This document shows, piece by piece, positions 53,695 through 62,609 of a stretch of 64,000 nt of DNA. The translations under genes and the position numbers were made by a program. Source of the DNA: Altererythrobacter epoxidivorans (GTDB taxonomy: Bacteria > Pseudomonadota > Alphaproteobacteria > Sphingomonadales > Sphingomonadaceae); the NCBI RefSeq assembly GCF_001281485.1, contig NZ_CP012669.1, forward strand, positions 930,001 through 994,000, given 5' to 3'. The notes beneath the pieces were generated by a model. That model ran no database searches, had not been told where the DNA came from, and saw only the letters and a program-made list of their open reading frames with translations. How positions within the stretch are numbered: position 1 is the stretch's first letter; every line of letters begins with the position of its first letter.

Positions 53695-53777
53695 ACTGCT
53701 GAATGAAATATCGAATTTGGCGCTAACCTGACTCGACGCCAGATCGTAAATCACTAAACTGCTCTCAGGACGGGATA

Positions 53778-54590
53778 TTGAGCGACAAGAACGGCACCTC
53801 GGCGCAGCCTTCGAAGCAGCATGCCTGCCATCATGGCATCTATTTGCTGTTCGAGGCAGGAACCCGCCCGGACCGTGATGGCCTGCAATCCTTTGTTGCA
53901 GCCGATCCGCAGCACGGCATTTCGTTTGATCCGGCCAGTTCGTCATCCGAACTTGCCGACGGGGCGAAACCTCGGGAGGCAGCACCTGCTTGGCTTGAAA
54001 TGTTGAGTTCAGGGCTGACTTTCGAATTGTCCGGCCTCACTCCGGGCGAAAGCATAGCCATGCCAACTGCCAGTCAGTTGTTCGACATAAAGGACGCGAA
54101 CGGCCCCATGGAATGGGAAGCCATTTGCATGGCGCCCGGCGCACATCTGTCCGGAGGCGAACGAACTCTTCCAGTCATCCGCGTCATGATGGAACTTGCA
54201 CGCGACCTCGTCTCGCATTTCGGGACACTTGCTGCTGTCGCCTGGATGCCGGCGGGGGCCATGATCGGCAGGCGATACTTCGAATCCACGGTCAGTGCCT
54301 GGCTGGGCGGCGGGCCTTTCCCGGCGCCCGGACTGGCAACGTTCGAAGCGGGCGGGGGCGGCTCCTTGAGATCAGTGGGCCTTGCGCATTTCATCGGACA
54401 GGAAATCGTCATCGATCCGCTTTTGGCCAGTGACAGGCTCGCAGCCACGCGGTTGGGATCGCGGATCGTCAATCAACTCGTACTGACCGGCAAACTGTCG
54501 GAGCGTGAAGACATCATCGCGCCCGACGGAAGCAGGCTTGTGATGACGCCCGAGGCGAGGGGCGCGGAGGTTCATATCCGGCCGGGTTAG
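53778..54590 (+). CDS. Hypothetical protein, unrecognised
   Basis: A 270-residue soluble protein starting at TTG, preceded by the purine-rich GGACGGGA; there is no ATG near the start. Composition is mixed alpha/beta with Gly/Pro-rich turns (SAWLGGGPFPAPGLATF). Blocks include PVIRVMMELARDLVSHFG and FIGQEIVIDPLLASDRL. No signal peptide or membrane helix. No family is recognised with confidence. It lies 20 bases before the AHH-type nuclease gene and may be co-transcribed. Confidence 0.65.
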   Translation: MSDKNGTSAQPSKQHACHHGIYLLFEAGTRPDRDGLQSFVAADPQHGISFDPASSSSELADGAKPREAAPAWLEMLSSGLTFELSGLTPGESIAMPTASQLFDIKDANGPMEWEAICMAPGAHLSGGERTLPVIRVMMELARDLVSHFGTLAAVAWMPAGAMIGRRYFESTVSAWLGGGPFPAPGLATFEAGGGGSLRSVGLAHFIGQEIVIDPLLASDRLAATRLGSRIVNQLVLTGKLSEREDIIAPDGSRLVMTPEARGAEVHIRPG

Positions 54591-54610
54591 CGGCGGAAGC
54601 GGAGGGGTTT

Positions 54611-55138
54611 TTGGGTCGCAAAATCAGTCGCCGTAAGGCGATTCCGTTTCGTTCGGTCAATCGCCGCGATGCGCCCGGCTATCTCGACGACGTCCAGCGG
54701 CACCATATCCTGCCGCGCCAATTGATCAGCCGTAGGTGCTTTGGCAATTTTTTCGCCCGTGTGGGCTGTGCCAGTCTCGGCTTCGACGATTTTCGCTCCA
54801 ACGGCCTCTTGCTTCCGTCAACCGAGGGAAGGGCGATCGCGATGGGGCTGCCACTCCATCGCGGACCGCACCGCCACTACAATGAAATCGTGATCGAGCG
54901 CGTCGGCTCGATCGAAACCGCATGGGCGTCGAAACATCCCTCAGATGACGGGCGCGCTGCGATAGACGCCATCTTCAGGCTTCAGCTGCTGCAGCTTGCT
55001 CTCCGACGCCGTCTCCTGGAAGAGCGTCGCCGGATAATCCTGAACCGCAAGGACCCCGTCGGCACTGGGTTCGATTTTACAGAACTCGATGCAATGGCAG
55101 AGGAACTGTGGCGATCTACTGCGCAATCCACGGCTTGA
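54611..55138 (+). CDS. AHH/HNH-type nuclease domain protein
   Basis: A 175-residue protein with the HNH-superfamily block QRHHILPRQL (paired His), then NGLLLPSTEGRAIAMGLPLHRGPHRHYNEIV. The second His-rich part (HRGPHRHY) and Asn match the layout of AHH-type nucleases. A helical C-terminus (LQLLQLALRRRLLEERRR) follows. Start TTG with GGAGGGG 4 bases before. No secretion signal and no neighbouring immunity gene is recognised, so toxin use is unproven. It overlaps the convergent nitronate monooxygenase gene by 23 bases. Confidence 0.72.
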   Translation: MGRKISRRKAIPFRSVNRRDAPGYLDDVQRHHILPRQLISRRCFGNFFARVGCASLGFDDFRSNGLLLPSTEGRAIAMGLPLHRGPHRHYNEIVIERVGSIETAWASKHPSDDGRAAIDAIFRLQLLQLALRRRLLEERRRIILNRKDPVGTGFDFTELDAMAEELWRSTAQSTA

Positions 55139-56105
55139 AGGCGGACTTTGCGTCCAGCGCCTTCTTGGCCGCGTGATATTCGCGCTCGAAACGCGAGACC
55201 ATATCCTCGACCGTTCCGACGGACTTGATCGCGCCGACACCCTGGCCAGAGCCCCAGATGTCCTTCCATGCCTTGGCCTTGGTATTGCCGCCGCTTCCGA
55301 AATTCATCTTGCTGGGATCGCTGACAGGGAGGTTGTCCGGATCCATTCCGGCCGCTTCGATTGAACGGCGCAGGTAGTTGCCGTGGACACCGGTGAACAG
55401 GTTCGAATAGACGATCTCGTCGGCGCTACTCGCGACGATGCAGTCCTTGTAAGCCTGGACCGCATTGGCCTCTTCAGTGGCGATGAAGGTGCTGCCGGCA
55501 TAACCGAAATCAGCGCCCATCGCCTGGGCAGCAAGGATCGATGCGCCATTGGCGATGGAGCCCGACAGGGCGACCAGTCCATCGAACCATTCGCGGATTT
55601 CCTGCATCAGTGCGAAGGGCGATTGCGTGCCGGCGTGCCCGCCCGCACCTGCCGCAACGGGGATAAGGCCGTCCGCACCCTTTTCGATCGCCTTGTGGGC
55701 AAAGCGGTTGTTGATCACGTCATGCATCGTGATGCCGCCCCAGCTGCGTACGGCGTCGAAGATTTCCGGGCGCGCGCCGAGCGAAGTGATGACGAGCGGC
55801 ACCTGCCATTTGGCGCAGGTCGCCATGTCGGCATCGAGACGGTCGTTGGTCTTGTGGACGATCTGGTTGACCGCAAACGGAGCGGCGGGCCGGTCAGGGT
55901 TCTCGCGATTGTGCTTGGCCAGTTCTTCCGTGATCTGGTGCAGCCATTCGTCGAGCAAGGTCTGCGGACGCGCATTGAGCGCGGGGAAGCTGCCGATAAC
56001 GCCGGCCTTGCACTGCGCGATCACCAGTTCGGGACCGGACACGATAAACAGCGGGGATCCGATCAGCGGAAGGCGCAGGCGATCGAAAGGGGCAGGAAGA
56101 GACAT
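55116..56105 (-). CDS. Nitronate monooxygenase family protein
   Basis: An FMN-dependent TIM-barrel enzyme of the nitronate monooxygenase/2-nitropropane dioxygenase family, 329 residues. Blocks: PLIGSPLFIVSGPELVIAQCKAGVIG (N-terminal strand and phosphate site), ITMHDVINNRFAHKAIEKGADGLI, AAGAGGHAGTQSPFAL (catalytic His region) and ALSGSIANGASILAAQAMGADFGYAGSTFIAT. Oxidises alkyl nitronates or related acids; the true substrate is unknown. ACGGAG precedes the ATG. Confidence 0.92.
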   Translation of the reverse strand: MSLPAPFDRLRLPLIGSPLFIVSGPELVIAQCKAGVIGSFPALNARPQTLLDEWLHQITEELAKHNRENPDRPAAPFAVNQIVHKTNDRLDADMATCAKWQVPLVITSLGARPEIFDAVRSWGGITMHDVINNRFAHKAIEKGADGLIPVAAGAGGHAGTQSPFALMQEIREWFDGLVALSGSIANGASILAAQAMGADFGYAGSTFIATEEANAVQAYKDCIVASSADEIVYSNLFTGVHGNYLRRSIEAAGMDPDNLPVSDPSKMNFGSGGNTKAKAWKDIWGSGQGVGAIKSVGTVEDMVSRFEREYHAAKKALDAKSAFKPWIAQ

Positions 56106-56171
56106 CCAAAACTCCGTTGCAGCTTAAAACTTTTGTTTGGCTTATGCGCGCTCGGCTTCAATGTCGAGGCA

Positions 56172-57218
56172 TCAAGACGGTAGAATATCCTCGATGTCGT
56201 AAAACCGCGCTGCGGTGCCCGCGAACAGGGCGCGTTTCTCGTCCTGTCCGGCACCTGTGGCGAGGCGCTTGAAGGCATTCCACAGGACCGGGTATTCTGC
56301 ACCCCAATAGTCGACCGGGTAATTGCTTTCGAACATTGCGCGCGCCGGTCCGAATGCGTCGATGCAGGTTTCGACATAGGGGCGCCACATGGCAGCAAGG
56401 TCTTCCGAGCCTGTTCCTGCTGCGGGGCCCTTATCCGGCAGGCCGCAGAACGCCATCGCCAGGCCGCCGAGCTTCACGACAACATTTTCGCACTGGGCCA
56501 GCTCGCGAATGTTGTGACGCCAGGTGTCGAAGCGTTCATGCAGTTTTCCGTGATAGCTGCCCATGCCGAGAGGCGTGCCGCAGTGATCGAGACAGATCGG
56601 CTGGTCCGGGAACGCCTTTGCCAGCGAAATGACGTCGGGCAACTGCGGTTCGAGCACCCAAGCATCGAAGGTGAGCCCCATCTTCCCGAGATGGGCGAAG
56701 CCTTCGCGGAAAGTCGCGTCGAGATAGAGTCCTTCCGGTGCATGGAAGGGCGCACCCAGCACCTCGGGATCGGCATCCCAGGCGCCTTGGTGACGAATGC
56801 CCTTGAACCTTCCCGGTGCGGCAGCCTTGAGCGCTTCCAGCACTTCGGCAGCCCCATCGCCCAATTGAAGATCGGCGTGGCCGATGATCGCTGCGCAGGG
56901 GCGCAGGTCGCCATAAAGGCCGCTGGCTCCCTGTGCCGCAACGCCATTGACGAATTCGACCTCGCCGACGGTCTTTTTCGCATCGCCATAGGCTGCGTTG
57001 TAGAATGCACCGCACTCCATGAAGACCGTGCCGATCACGTTGTGACCGCTGGTCATGTGCGCATGAAGCTGGTCGAAGGTGTAATAGGCGTTGTCGGGAA
57101 GGGCAGAGATGAACGGATGTAGCGGCTCCGGAAATGCGCCGATCATCGGACGCAGGTCCCACAGGTGATGGTGTGGATCGATGATCGGCAGGTCGGGTTC
57201 GATTATCTGTTCAGGCAT
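56172..57218 (-). CDS. Amidohydrolase family protein (Amidohydro_2)
   Basis: A metal-dependent TIM-barrel hydrolase or decarboxylase, 348 residues. Metal ligands IIDPHHHLWD (His16, His18) lead the protein; further blocks are KGIRHQGAWD, CLDHCGTPLGMG and FESNYPVDYWG with the final Asp. Such enzymes act on lactones or aromatic acids. GGGAGA precedes the ATG. The 237-base gap to the next gene, which is divergent, shows no clear signal and no gene. Confidence 0.9.
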   Translation of the reverse strand: MPEQIIEPDLPIIDPHHHLWDLRPMIGAFPEPLHPFISALPDNAYYTFDQLHAHMTSGHNVIGTVFMECGAFYNAAYGDAKKTVGEVEFVNGVAAQGASGLYGDLRPCAAIIGHADLQLGDGAAEVLEALKAAAPGRFKGIRHQGAWDADPEVLGAPFHAPEGLYLDATFREGFAHLGKMGLTFDAWVLEPQLPDVISLAKAFPDQPICLDHCGTPLGMGSYHGKLHERFDTWRHNIRELAQCENVVVKLGGLAMAFCGLPDKGPAAGTGSEDLAAMWRPYVETCIDAFGPARAMFESNYPVDYWGAEYPVLWNAFKRLATGAGQDEKRALFAGTAARFYDIEDILPS

Positions 57219-57455
57219 GGCCGCAATTGTCTCCCAGTTTTCCTACTGGATGGAACACATGGAACACTGTCCTGACAAGAGAAACTTGCCGGTTGTTTCG
57301 CGGCAGCCGAGTTCGGGAATTGTGGCTTTCTGACGAGCAAACCAGCATCCCCCGATGTTTAGTTGATGAAAAGAAGGTAGGAAATTGTATCATCGGTCGC
57401 GGCAATCCAGACTGGCTGTGCTAGGATGCGGTCGGATATCGAGCGAGGGAAACGA

Positions 57456-59144
57456 ATGATCGGGTCGAGCGGTCGCATTGCTTTGGCAGTGCTCTTGTTG
57501 GGAACTACGGGTTTGGCTTCCGCGCAGGAAAGCGGCGCGCCGGACATCGTGGCCAGCGATCTGGAGCAGGTCGAAGGCGCGGCCAAGATCAGGGATTTCC
57601 GCAAGGTCGTGGCGCAGAGCCAGTTCGTGCCGCTTGCCGAAAGCATCTCCCTCGAAACGCTGCTCGCCGAACACCGGCTCTCGCTGCCGGCTCCCGACCC
57701 TTGCGGTCAGCCGGTATGCATTGCCGGGGAAGCGATTGCAGCGGACCTGGCGATGCGGCCCGATGCTGCATTCTTTGTCGGCATATCGCTTGCTGCCGAT
57801 ACAGGGGCAGCTGTGGATCAGGCACGCGATGCCAACGGCATTGTCCTCGTGATCGATCGTTCGGGTTCGATGCGCGGCTGGAAACTCGATGCCGTGAAGC
57901 AGGGCCTTGGCTCTATCCTTTCCCGGATCGGCGACCAGGACAGGCTGGGGGTCGTAAGCTTCGGTCAGGTTGCTCATGTCGTCCGCGAATTCTCGCCGGT
58001 TGCCGGCGCACGGAATGAAATCGAAGACGCCATTGGTGGCCTGAAGGCCGGCGGCGAGACCCATATGGCCGCCGGCTTCGAAATGGGATTGCAGCAGGCC
58101 ATCCAAGAAGACGCGAGTCGTGTCATCCTTCTCACGGACCAGCTGCCCAATATCTACGAAGGGCGCGGCGGTAGCTTCATGGATCTGGCCGGAAAAGCTG
58201 CCGAACGCGGCATCGGCCTCAGTTTCGTCGGCGTGGACCAGCGGTTCGACAATGCGGTTGCGTTTGCCCTTTCGTCGATGCCGGGCGGAAGCTTCCACGA
58301 AATGGGTCCAAGCGACGTTGCCGAAGAGTTTTTTGCCGCTGAATGGGCAGCGATGGAAGGCGGCCCGTCAGGCAAGGGGACCATAACCATCTCTCCTTCC
58401 GCAGGATATTCGATCTCGGCAATCTACGGCGTCCCGCCAGAGCTCGTGTCGCATGCCGAAAACGGTGCCGTGTCGCTGGATGTCGGGCCATCATTCCTGC
58501 GCAACCGCCGCGACGGGATATATTTTGCCTTGTCGAAAACTGGCGGCGAGCGTGCAGAGAGCACGGATGCACTGGTTCGGCTTGCCATCGCAGGTGAAGG
58601 ACCGGCGAGCATCGTCGGAACCTCTGCAACTCCGGCACAGGGTCTGGTGACGGCGCAGCACCTGATCGACGAATACGAGGTGCTGACAAATGCGCTCGGC
58701 ATCTGGCATTCCGGCGTTGATCGCGATCGTGCCATCGAACTGGTCGCGTATCTCAATGCACGCTTGGCGCGCGGCGAAATCCCCTTGCTCGAACGCGAAC
58801 GGGCAATGGTGGCGAAGCTGGCCCAGAACATGGCCCTTGCGAAAGACAAAGCCGCCCCGTCAGAACTGCTGGGCCGGTGGGAGGTCCGCTACGAGAAAGG
58901 CCTGATCGGTGCGAAACAGGGTGACATCGTCGAGATTACCGCTGCCGGCGGTTTTCTGATCTATCCGCGCCACGAGCATTCTGAAGATGCCGTGACGAGG
59001 CAGACCTACCAGCATGAAGGCGAGCGCCTGCTGATCGACAACACCGACCTCGTCTTCAACTATTCGGTCAAGGACAAGGGGCGCAAGCTGGCGCTGGATG
59101 ACCAGGCAGGGCTTGCCAAGCTGAAGCTCAGCAAGCTGCCTTGA
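57456..59144 (+). CDS. Exported von Willebrand factor A-domain protein
   Basis: A 562-residue secreted protein: signal peptide (cleavage after LASA), a linker with a short Cys pair (PDPCGQPVCIAG), a VWA domain (about 128-290) with complete MIDAS motif DRSGSM (Asp134, Ser136, Ser138), then a C-terminal beta-rich domain (LLGRWEVRYEKGLIGAKQGD). The MIDAS predicts metal-dependent binding of a partner protein. The ATG at 57456 has GAGGGA upstream. No partner (AAA+ ATPase) gene is adjacent, so its role is open. Convergent with leuA, 3 bases between the stops. Confidence 0.87.
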   Translation: MIGSSGRIALAVLLLGTTGLASAQESGAPDIVASDLEQVEGAAKIRDFRKVVAQSQFVPLAESISLETLLAEHRLSLPAPDPCGQPVCIAGEAIAADLAMRPDAAFFVGISLAADTGAAVDQARDANGIVLVIDRSGSMRGWKLDAVKQGLGSILSRIGDQDRLGVVSFGQVAHVVREFSPVAGARNEIEDAIGGLKAGGETHMAAGFEMGLQQAIQEDASRVILLTDQLPNIYEGRGGSFMDLAGKAAERGIGLSFVGVDQRFDNAVAFALSSMPGGSFHEMGPSDVAEEFFAAEWAAMEGGPSGKGTITISPSAGYSISAIYGVPPELVSHAENGAVSLDVGPSFLRNRRDGIYFALSKTGGERAESTDALVRLAIAGEGPASIVGTSATPAQGLVTAQHLIDEYEVLTNALGIWHSGVDRDRAIELVAYLNARLARGEIPLLERERAMVAKLAQNMALAKDKAAPSELLGRWEVRYEKGLIGAKQGDIVEITAAGGFLIYPRHEHSEDAVTRQTYQHEGERLLIDNTDLVFNYSVKDKGRKLALDDQAGLAKLKLSKLP

Positions 59145-59147
59145 CGG

Positions 59148-60827
59148 TCACTTCAGCGCGATTGCGCTGTTAGCAGCGCTGAGGACCGCACGAACACTGG
59201 CGGTTGCAATGTCTTCATCGATGCCGACGCCCCAGATGGTCTGGTCACCCGATATGCATTCGAGATAGGCAGCTGCGCGCGCGTCGCGGCCCGATCCCAG
59301 AGCATGCTCGGTGTAATCGACAACGCTGATATCCAGCCCGAAGCTGTCCTCCAGCGTGGCGATCACTGACGAAATCAGGCCGTTGCCGCGACCGCTGACC
59401 GTCTGTTCCTGGCCTTCGACCGCAATCTTGCCCGAGAATATGCGCGTGCCATCGGCAGCGCGGCTTTCCTCGTAGTCGACCAGCTGGAAATGCTTCGGGT
59501 GCGTCTTGACGTGATAGGCGTGACGGAAAGCATCCCAGATGTCTGCCGCGTTGAGTTCCCGGCCTAACTCGTCGGCCATACGCTGGACATGTTTGGAGAA
59601 ATCCGCCTGCATTTTCTTCGGCAACTTCAGGCCTTGGTCCTGCTCTAGCACCCATGCGAACCCGCCCTTGCCGGATTGCGAATTGACCCGGATGACAGCC
59701 TCGTAATTGCGGCCGAGGTCTGCCGGATCGATCGGCAGGTAGGGGACGCGCCATTCCTCGTCGTTCTGCTGCGAGTGTGCCTCGAATCCTTTCTTGATCG
59801 CATCCTGGTGCGATCCGGAAAAGGCAGTGAACACCAGTTCGCCGCCATAGGGGTGGCGCTGGTGGACCGGCAGTTCGTTGCAATATTCGACCGTCTCGAT
59901 CACCCGGTCGATGTCCGAGAAATCTAGACCCGGGTTCACCCCTTGCGTGTACATGTTGAGCGCCACCGTCACGAGGCAGCAGTTCCCGGTCCGCTCGCCA
60001 TTGCCGAACAGGCATCCCTCAACGCGGTCAGCGCCCGCCATCAGTCCCAGCTCTGCCGCTGCAACGCCGGTCCCGCGATCGTTATGGGTGTGCAGGCTGA
60101 TGACTGCACTCTCGCGATTGGGCAGGTTGCGGCAGAAATACTCGATCTGGTCGGCGTATATATTGGGCGTCGCAGCCTCGACCGTCGCGGGCAGGTTGAG
60201 GATGATCGGGTGATCGGGAGTTGGCTGGAGCACCTCCATAACCGCTTCGCAAACCTCGATGCTGAAATCGAGCTCTGCGGTAGAGAACGTCTCGGGGCTG
60301 TATTCGAAATGCCAGTCTGTGTCCGGTCGCTTGCCGGCTTCGTCCCGCAGCACCTTGGCACCCGCGACGGCGATCTGGCGTACTTCGTCTTTCGACATGC
60401 GGAACACGATCTCGCGCCATGCCGGGCTGACCGCGTTGTAAAGGTGGACGATGGCAGCGCGTGCGCCTTCGAGGCTTTCGAAACTTGTCCGGATCAGGTC
60501 CTCACGGCTCTGCGTCAGGACCTGGACCATCACGTCGTCGGGGATGCGGTCAGACCTGACGAGCCCGGAAATGAAGTCGAATTCTGTCTGGCCGGCGCTG
60601 GGGAAACCGACCTCGATTTCCTTCACTCCGACTTCGACAAGGAGATCGAAGAACCGGTTCTTCTTCACTGCATCCATCGGGTCGATGATCGACTGGTTGC
60701 CGTCGCGAAGGTCGGTCGACAGCCAGCGCGGCGGGGACGTGATCGTCCTGCTGGGCCATTGGCGGTCCTGCAACGGAACTTGCGGAAAGGGCCGGTACTT
60801 GTGGCTGGGATCGGAAAGCATGGGCAT
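59148..60827 (-). CDS. leuA: 2-Isopropylmalate synthase (long form)
   Basis: First committed step of leucine biosynthesis: acetyl-CoA plus 2-oxoisovalerate. 559 residues, the long type II form. HMGL-type catalytic barrel (about 35-320) with STDLRDGNQSIID (metal Asp), SLHTHNDRGTGVAAAELGL (His ligands) and VEGCLFGNGERTGN; then a linker and the C-terminal leucine-binding regulatory domain (GNGLISSVIATLEDSFGLDI). A leucine-rich leader peptide precedes it, indicating attenuation as well as feedback by leucine. Confidence 0.96.
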   Translation of the reverse strand: MPMLSDPSHKYRPFPQVPLQDRQWPSRTITSPPRWLSTDLRDGNQSIIDPMDAVKKNRFFDLLVEVGVKEIEVGFPSAGQTEFDFISGLVRSDRIPDDVMVQVLTQSREDLIRTSFESLEGARAAIVHLYNAVSPAWREIVFRMSKDEVRQIAVAGAKVLRDEAGKRPDTDWHFEYSPETFSTAELDFSIEVCEAVMEVLQPTPDHPIILNLPATVEAATPNIYADQIEYFCRNLPNRESAVISLHTHNDRGTGVAAAELGLMAGADRVEGCLFGNGERTGNCCLVTVALNMYTQGVNPGLDFSDIDRVIETVEYCNELPVHQRHPYGGELVFTAFSGSHQDAIKKGFEAHSQQNDEEWRVPYLPIDPADLGRNYEAVIRVNSQSGKGGFAWVLEQDQGLKLPKKMQADFSKHVQRMADELGRELNAADIWDAFRHAYHVKTHPKHFQLVDYEESRAADGTRIFSGKIAVEGQEQTVSGRGNGLISSVIATLEDSFGLDISVVDYTEHALGSGRDARAAAYLECISGDQTIWGVGIDEDIATASVRAVLSAANSAIALK

Positions 60828-60899
60828 GGAAATCTGCTCGTAACGAGAATTGTTGTGCTGGTCGAAGATCGGTCCCTTGAGCGCCCGGCGCGCCGTTCA

Positions 60900-60930
60900 G
60901 GGCACGCGGCAAGTCACGCCCAAGGGCGTG
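60900..60930 (-). promoter_or_regulatory. Competing hairpins of the leuA leader
   Basis: CACGCCC-TT-GGGCGTG (60915-60930) is a perfect hairpin overlapping the end of the leader peptide. Its 3' arm GGGCGTG can instead pair with CGTGCCC (60900-60906), giving mutually exclusive structures. A further GC-rich stem lies at about 60872-60904. No T tract follows, so transcription termination is not proven. Confidence 0.5.
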
Positions 60931-60967
60931 TAAGTCGTAGAAGCAGCAGCGATCCGTTACGCGTCAT
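60914..60967 (-). CDS. leuL: leu operon leader peptide
   Basis: A 17-codon reading frame MTRNGSLLLLRLTRPWA with four consecutive leucine codons and a fifth after Arg, ending 87 bases before the leuA start. This is the classic arrangement of a leucine attenuator: ribosomes stall on the Leu codons when charged tRNA is low. Codons include CTG, CTT and the rare CTA. It is followed by competing hairpins. Confidence 0.75.
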   Translation of the reverse strand: MTRNGSLLLLRLTRPWA

Positions 60968-61044
60968 GACGGTTTCAATTGCCGATAATTTCCCGCATGG
61001 CAAGGAAGAACAGCAGAAAACTGCCATTGGGGAGAGTTGAGGGA

Positions 61045-61479
61045 ATGTCCGAAGATACGAAGGCCGACCAGTCGCTGCACGATGCATTGGGATTGATCCG
61101 GGTCGTGAAGCTGGATCCGGAAGGGCGTGCGACGCTGGAATACGAGGCGAAGCCTTCGATGTGCCATTCGGGCGGCGTGGTGCAGGGCGGCTTCATCACC
61201 GGATGGATCGATGCCGCGATGGCGCATGCTGCGATGGCGAAGAACGGCCGCGACATCGTGCCGATGTCGCTGGAGCTGAAGGTCAGTTTCTTCGCGCCTG
61301 CGCGGCCCGGCAAGGTGATTGCCGAAGGTTGGGTCGAACGACACGGCAAACGTACGACGTTCTACGAGGGCCACCTGAAGGCGCCCGACGGGACCGTGCT
61401 GGCGAAAGCGACGAGCACGATCCTTCTGGCAGACATGTCGCGTGTTGTCGCCGCATCGAAGAAAGCGACAGGGGCCTGA
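61045..61479 (+). CDS. PaaI-type hot-dog thioesterase
   Basis: A 144-residue acyl-CoA thioesterase-like protein. The hot-dog core shows MCHSGGVVQGGFITGWIDAAMAHAA (helix with the catalytic Asp region), then the strands ELKVSFFAPARPGKVIAEGWVERHGKRTTFYEG. The ATG at 61045 is preferred to one 66 bases upstream because GGAGAG lies in front and the extra N-terminus is basic and unlike the family. The epoxide hydrolase ATG follows after 2 bases, so they are co-translated. Confidence 0.9.
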   Translation: MSEDTKADQSLHDALGLIRVVKLDPEGRATLEYEAKPSMCHSGGVVQGGFITGWIDAAMAHAAMAKNGRDIVPMSLELKVSFFAPARPGKVIAEGWVERHGKRTTFYEGHLKAPDGTVLAKATSTILLADMSRVVAASKKATGA

Positions 61480-61481
61480 GG

Positions 61482-62609
61482 ATGGCTGAAATCCGGCCGT
61501 TCCATCTCGCCATTCCCGACGAGGAACTCGCAGCGCTTGCGATCAGGCTGGATCACGTGCGCTGGCCCGAGCAGGAGCCGGTCGACGACTGGTCGCAGGG
61601 AACGAAGCTAGCAGCGCTGCAGGAACTGGTGGCCTATTGGCGGCTCGACTACGATTGGCGGCGCTGCGAAGCGAGGCTCAACGAGATCGGGCAATTCACC
61701 ACCGAGATCGAAGGCCTTTCGATCCATTTCCTGCACAAACGGTCGTCTCGTCCCGATGCGATTCCTCTGGTCATCACGCATGGCTGGCCGGGCTCGGTGG
61801 TTGAATTTCTCGGCGTCATCGACGAACTGACCGAACCAGGCGATCCGCATGCGCTGGCTTTCCATGTCGTTGCGCCTTCGCTCCCCGGTTACGGATTTTC
61901 AGGGAAACCGGCATTGACCGGATGGGGGATCGAGAAGATCGCGCGGGCGTGGGCGGAGCTGATGCAACGGCTCGGCTACAGCGAATGGGTTGCGCAAGGC
62001 GGCGATTGGGGTGCCGCCGTAACCACCGCCATCGGCCAGCTCGCGCCCGAGGGGTGCAAGGGGATCCACCTCAATATGCCGATCGGTCGTCCTGGCCCGG
62101 ACGACATGGCGAGCCAGGACCCGAGGGTGCTGAAAGCGCTGAAAGCGCTCGGTTTCTACCAGGAATGGGATTCCGGATATTCCAAGCAGCAAAGCACCCG
62201 CCCGCAGACCATCGGCTATTCGCTCGTGGATTCGCCGGTCGGGCTTGCCGCATGGATACTCGAGAAAATCTATTACTGGACCGACAATGACGGATCGCCA
62301 TGGGATGCTCTGTCCATGGACCAGGTGCTCGACGACATCATGCTTTACTGGCTGCCTGCGACCGGCGCCTCTGCCGCCAGGCTATATTGGGAAAGCTTCG
62401 CAAGGTTCGGTGCGGGAGAGGTATCCATTCCATCGGGTGCGAGCGCCTTTCCCAAGGAAATCCTGCCTGCGCCGCGCGAATGGGCCGAACGTACGCTGAC
62501 CAATCTCGTGTACTGGAACGAGGTCGAGAAGGGCGGCCATTTCGCCGCCTGGGAACAGCCCGATCTGTTCGTGAAGGAACTGCGCGCCTGCTTTGCGAAA
62601 ATGGTTTAG
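61482..62609 (+). CDS. Epoxide hydrolase (EHN/alpha-beta hydrolase)
   Basis: Opens epoxides to diols. 375 residues: N-terminal EHN domain (about 3-110) and alpha/beta-hydrolase core. HGWPGS (100-105) forms the oxyanion site, nucleophile Asp175 lies in QGGDWGAAV, the catalytic His353 in KGGHFAAWEQP, and cap tyrosines are near YYWTDNDG. The stop overlaps the convergent dehydrogenase gene by 4 bases. Together with the thioesterase it suggests lipid or xenobiotic catabolism. Confidence 0.93.
   Translation: MAEIRPFHLAIPDEELAALAIRLDHVRWPEQEPVDDWSQGTKLAALQELVAYWRLDYDWRRCEARLNEIGQFTTEIEGLSIHFLHKRSSRPDAIPLVITHGWPGSVVEFLGVIDELTEPGDPHALAFHVVAPSLPGYGFSGKPALTGWGIEKIARAWAELMQRLGYSEWVAQGGDWGAAVTTAIGQLAPEGCKGIHLNMPIGRPGPDDMASQDPRVLKALKALGFYQEWDSGYSKQQSTRPQTIGYSLVDSPVGLAAWILEKIYYWTDNDGSPWDALSMDQVLDDIMLYWLPATGASAARLYWESFARFGAGEVSIPSGASAFPKEILPAPREWAERTLTNLVYWNEVEKGGHFAAWEQPDLFVKELRACFAKMV

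Noticed and set aside
57252..57268. Two GAAC repeats resembling a LexA box between the amidohydrolase and VWA genes
   Set aside because: The spacing is 5 bases, not the 7 required.
57227..57424. 65-codon plus-strand frame in the amidohydrolase/VWA gap
   Set aside because: No ribosome site, odd composition (many Trp, Arg, Cys) and no neighbour logic; treated as non-coding.
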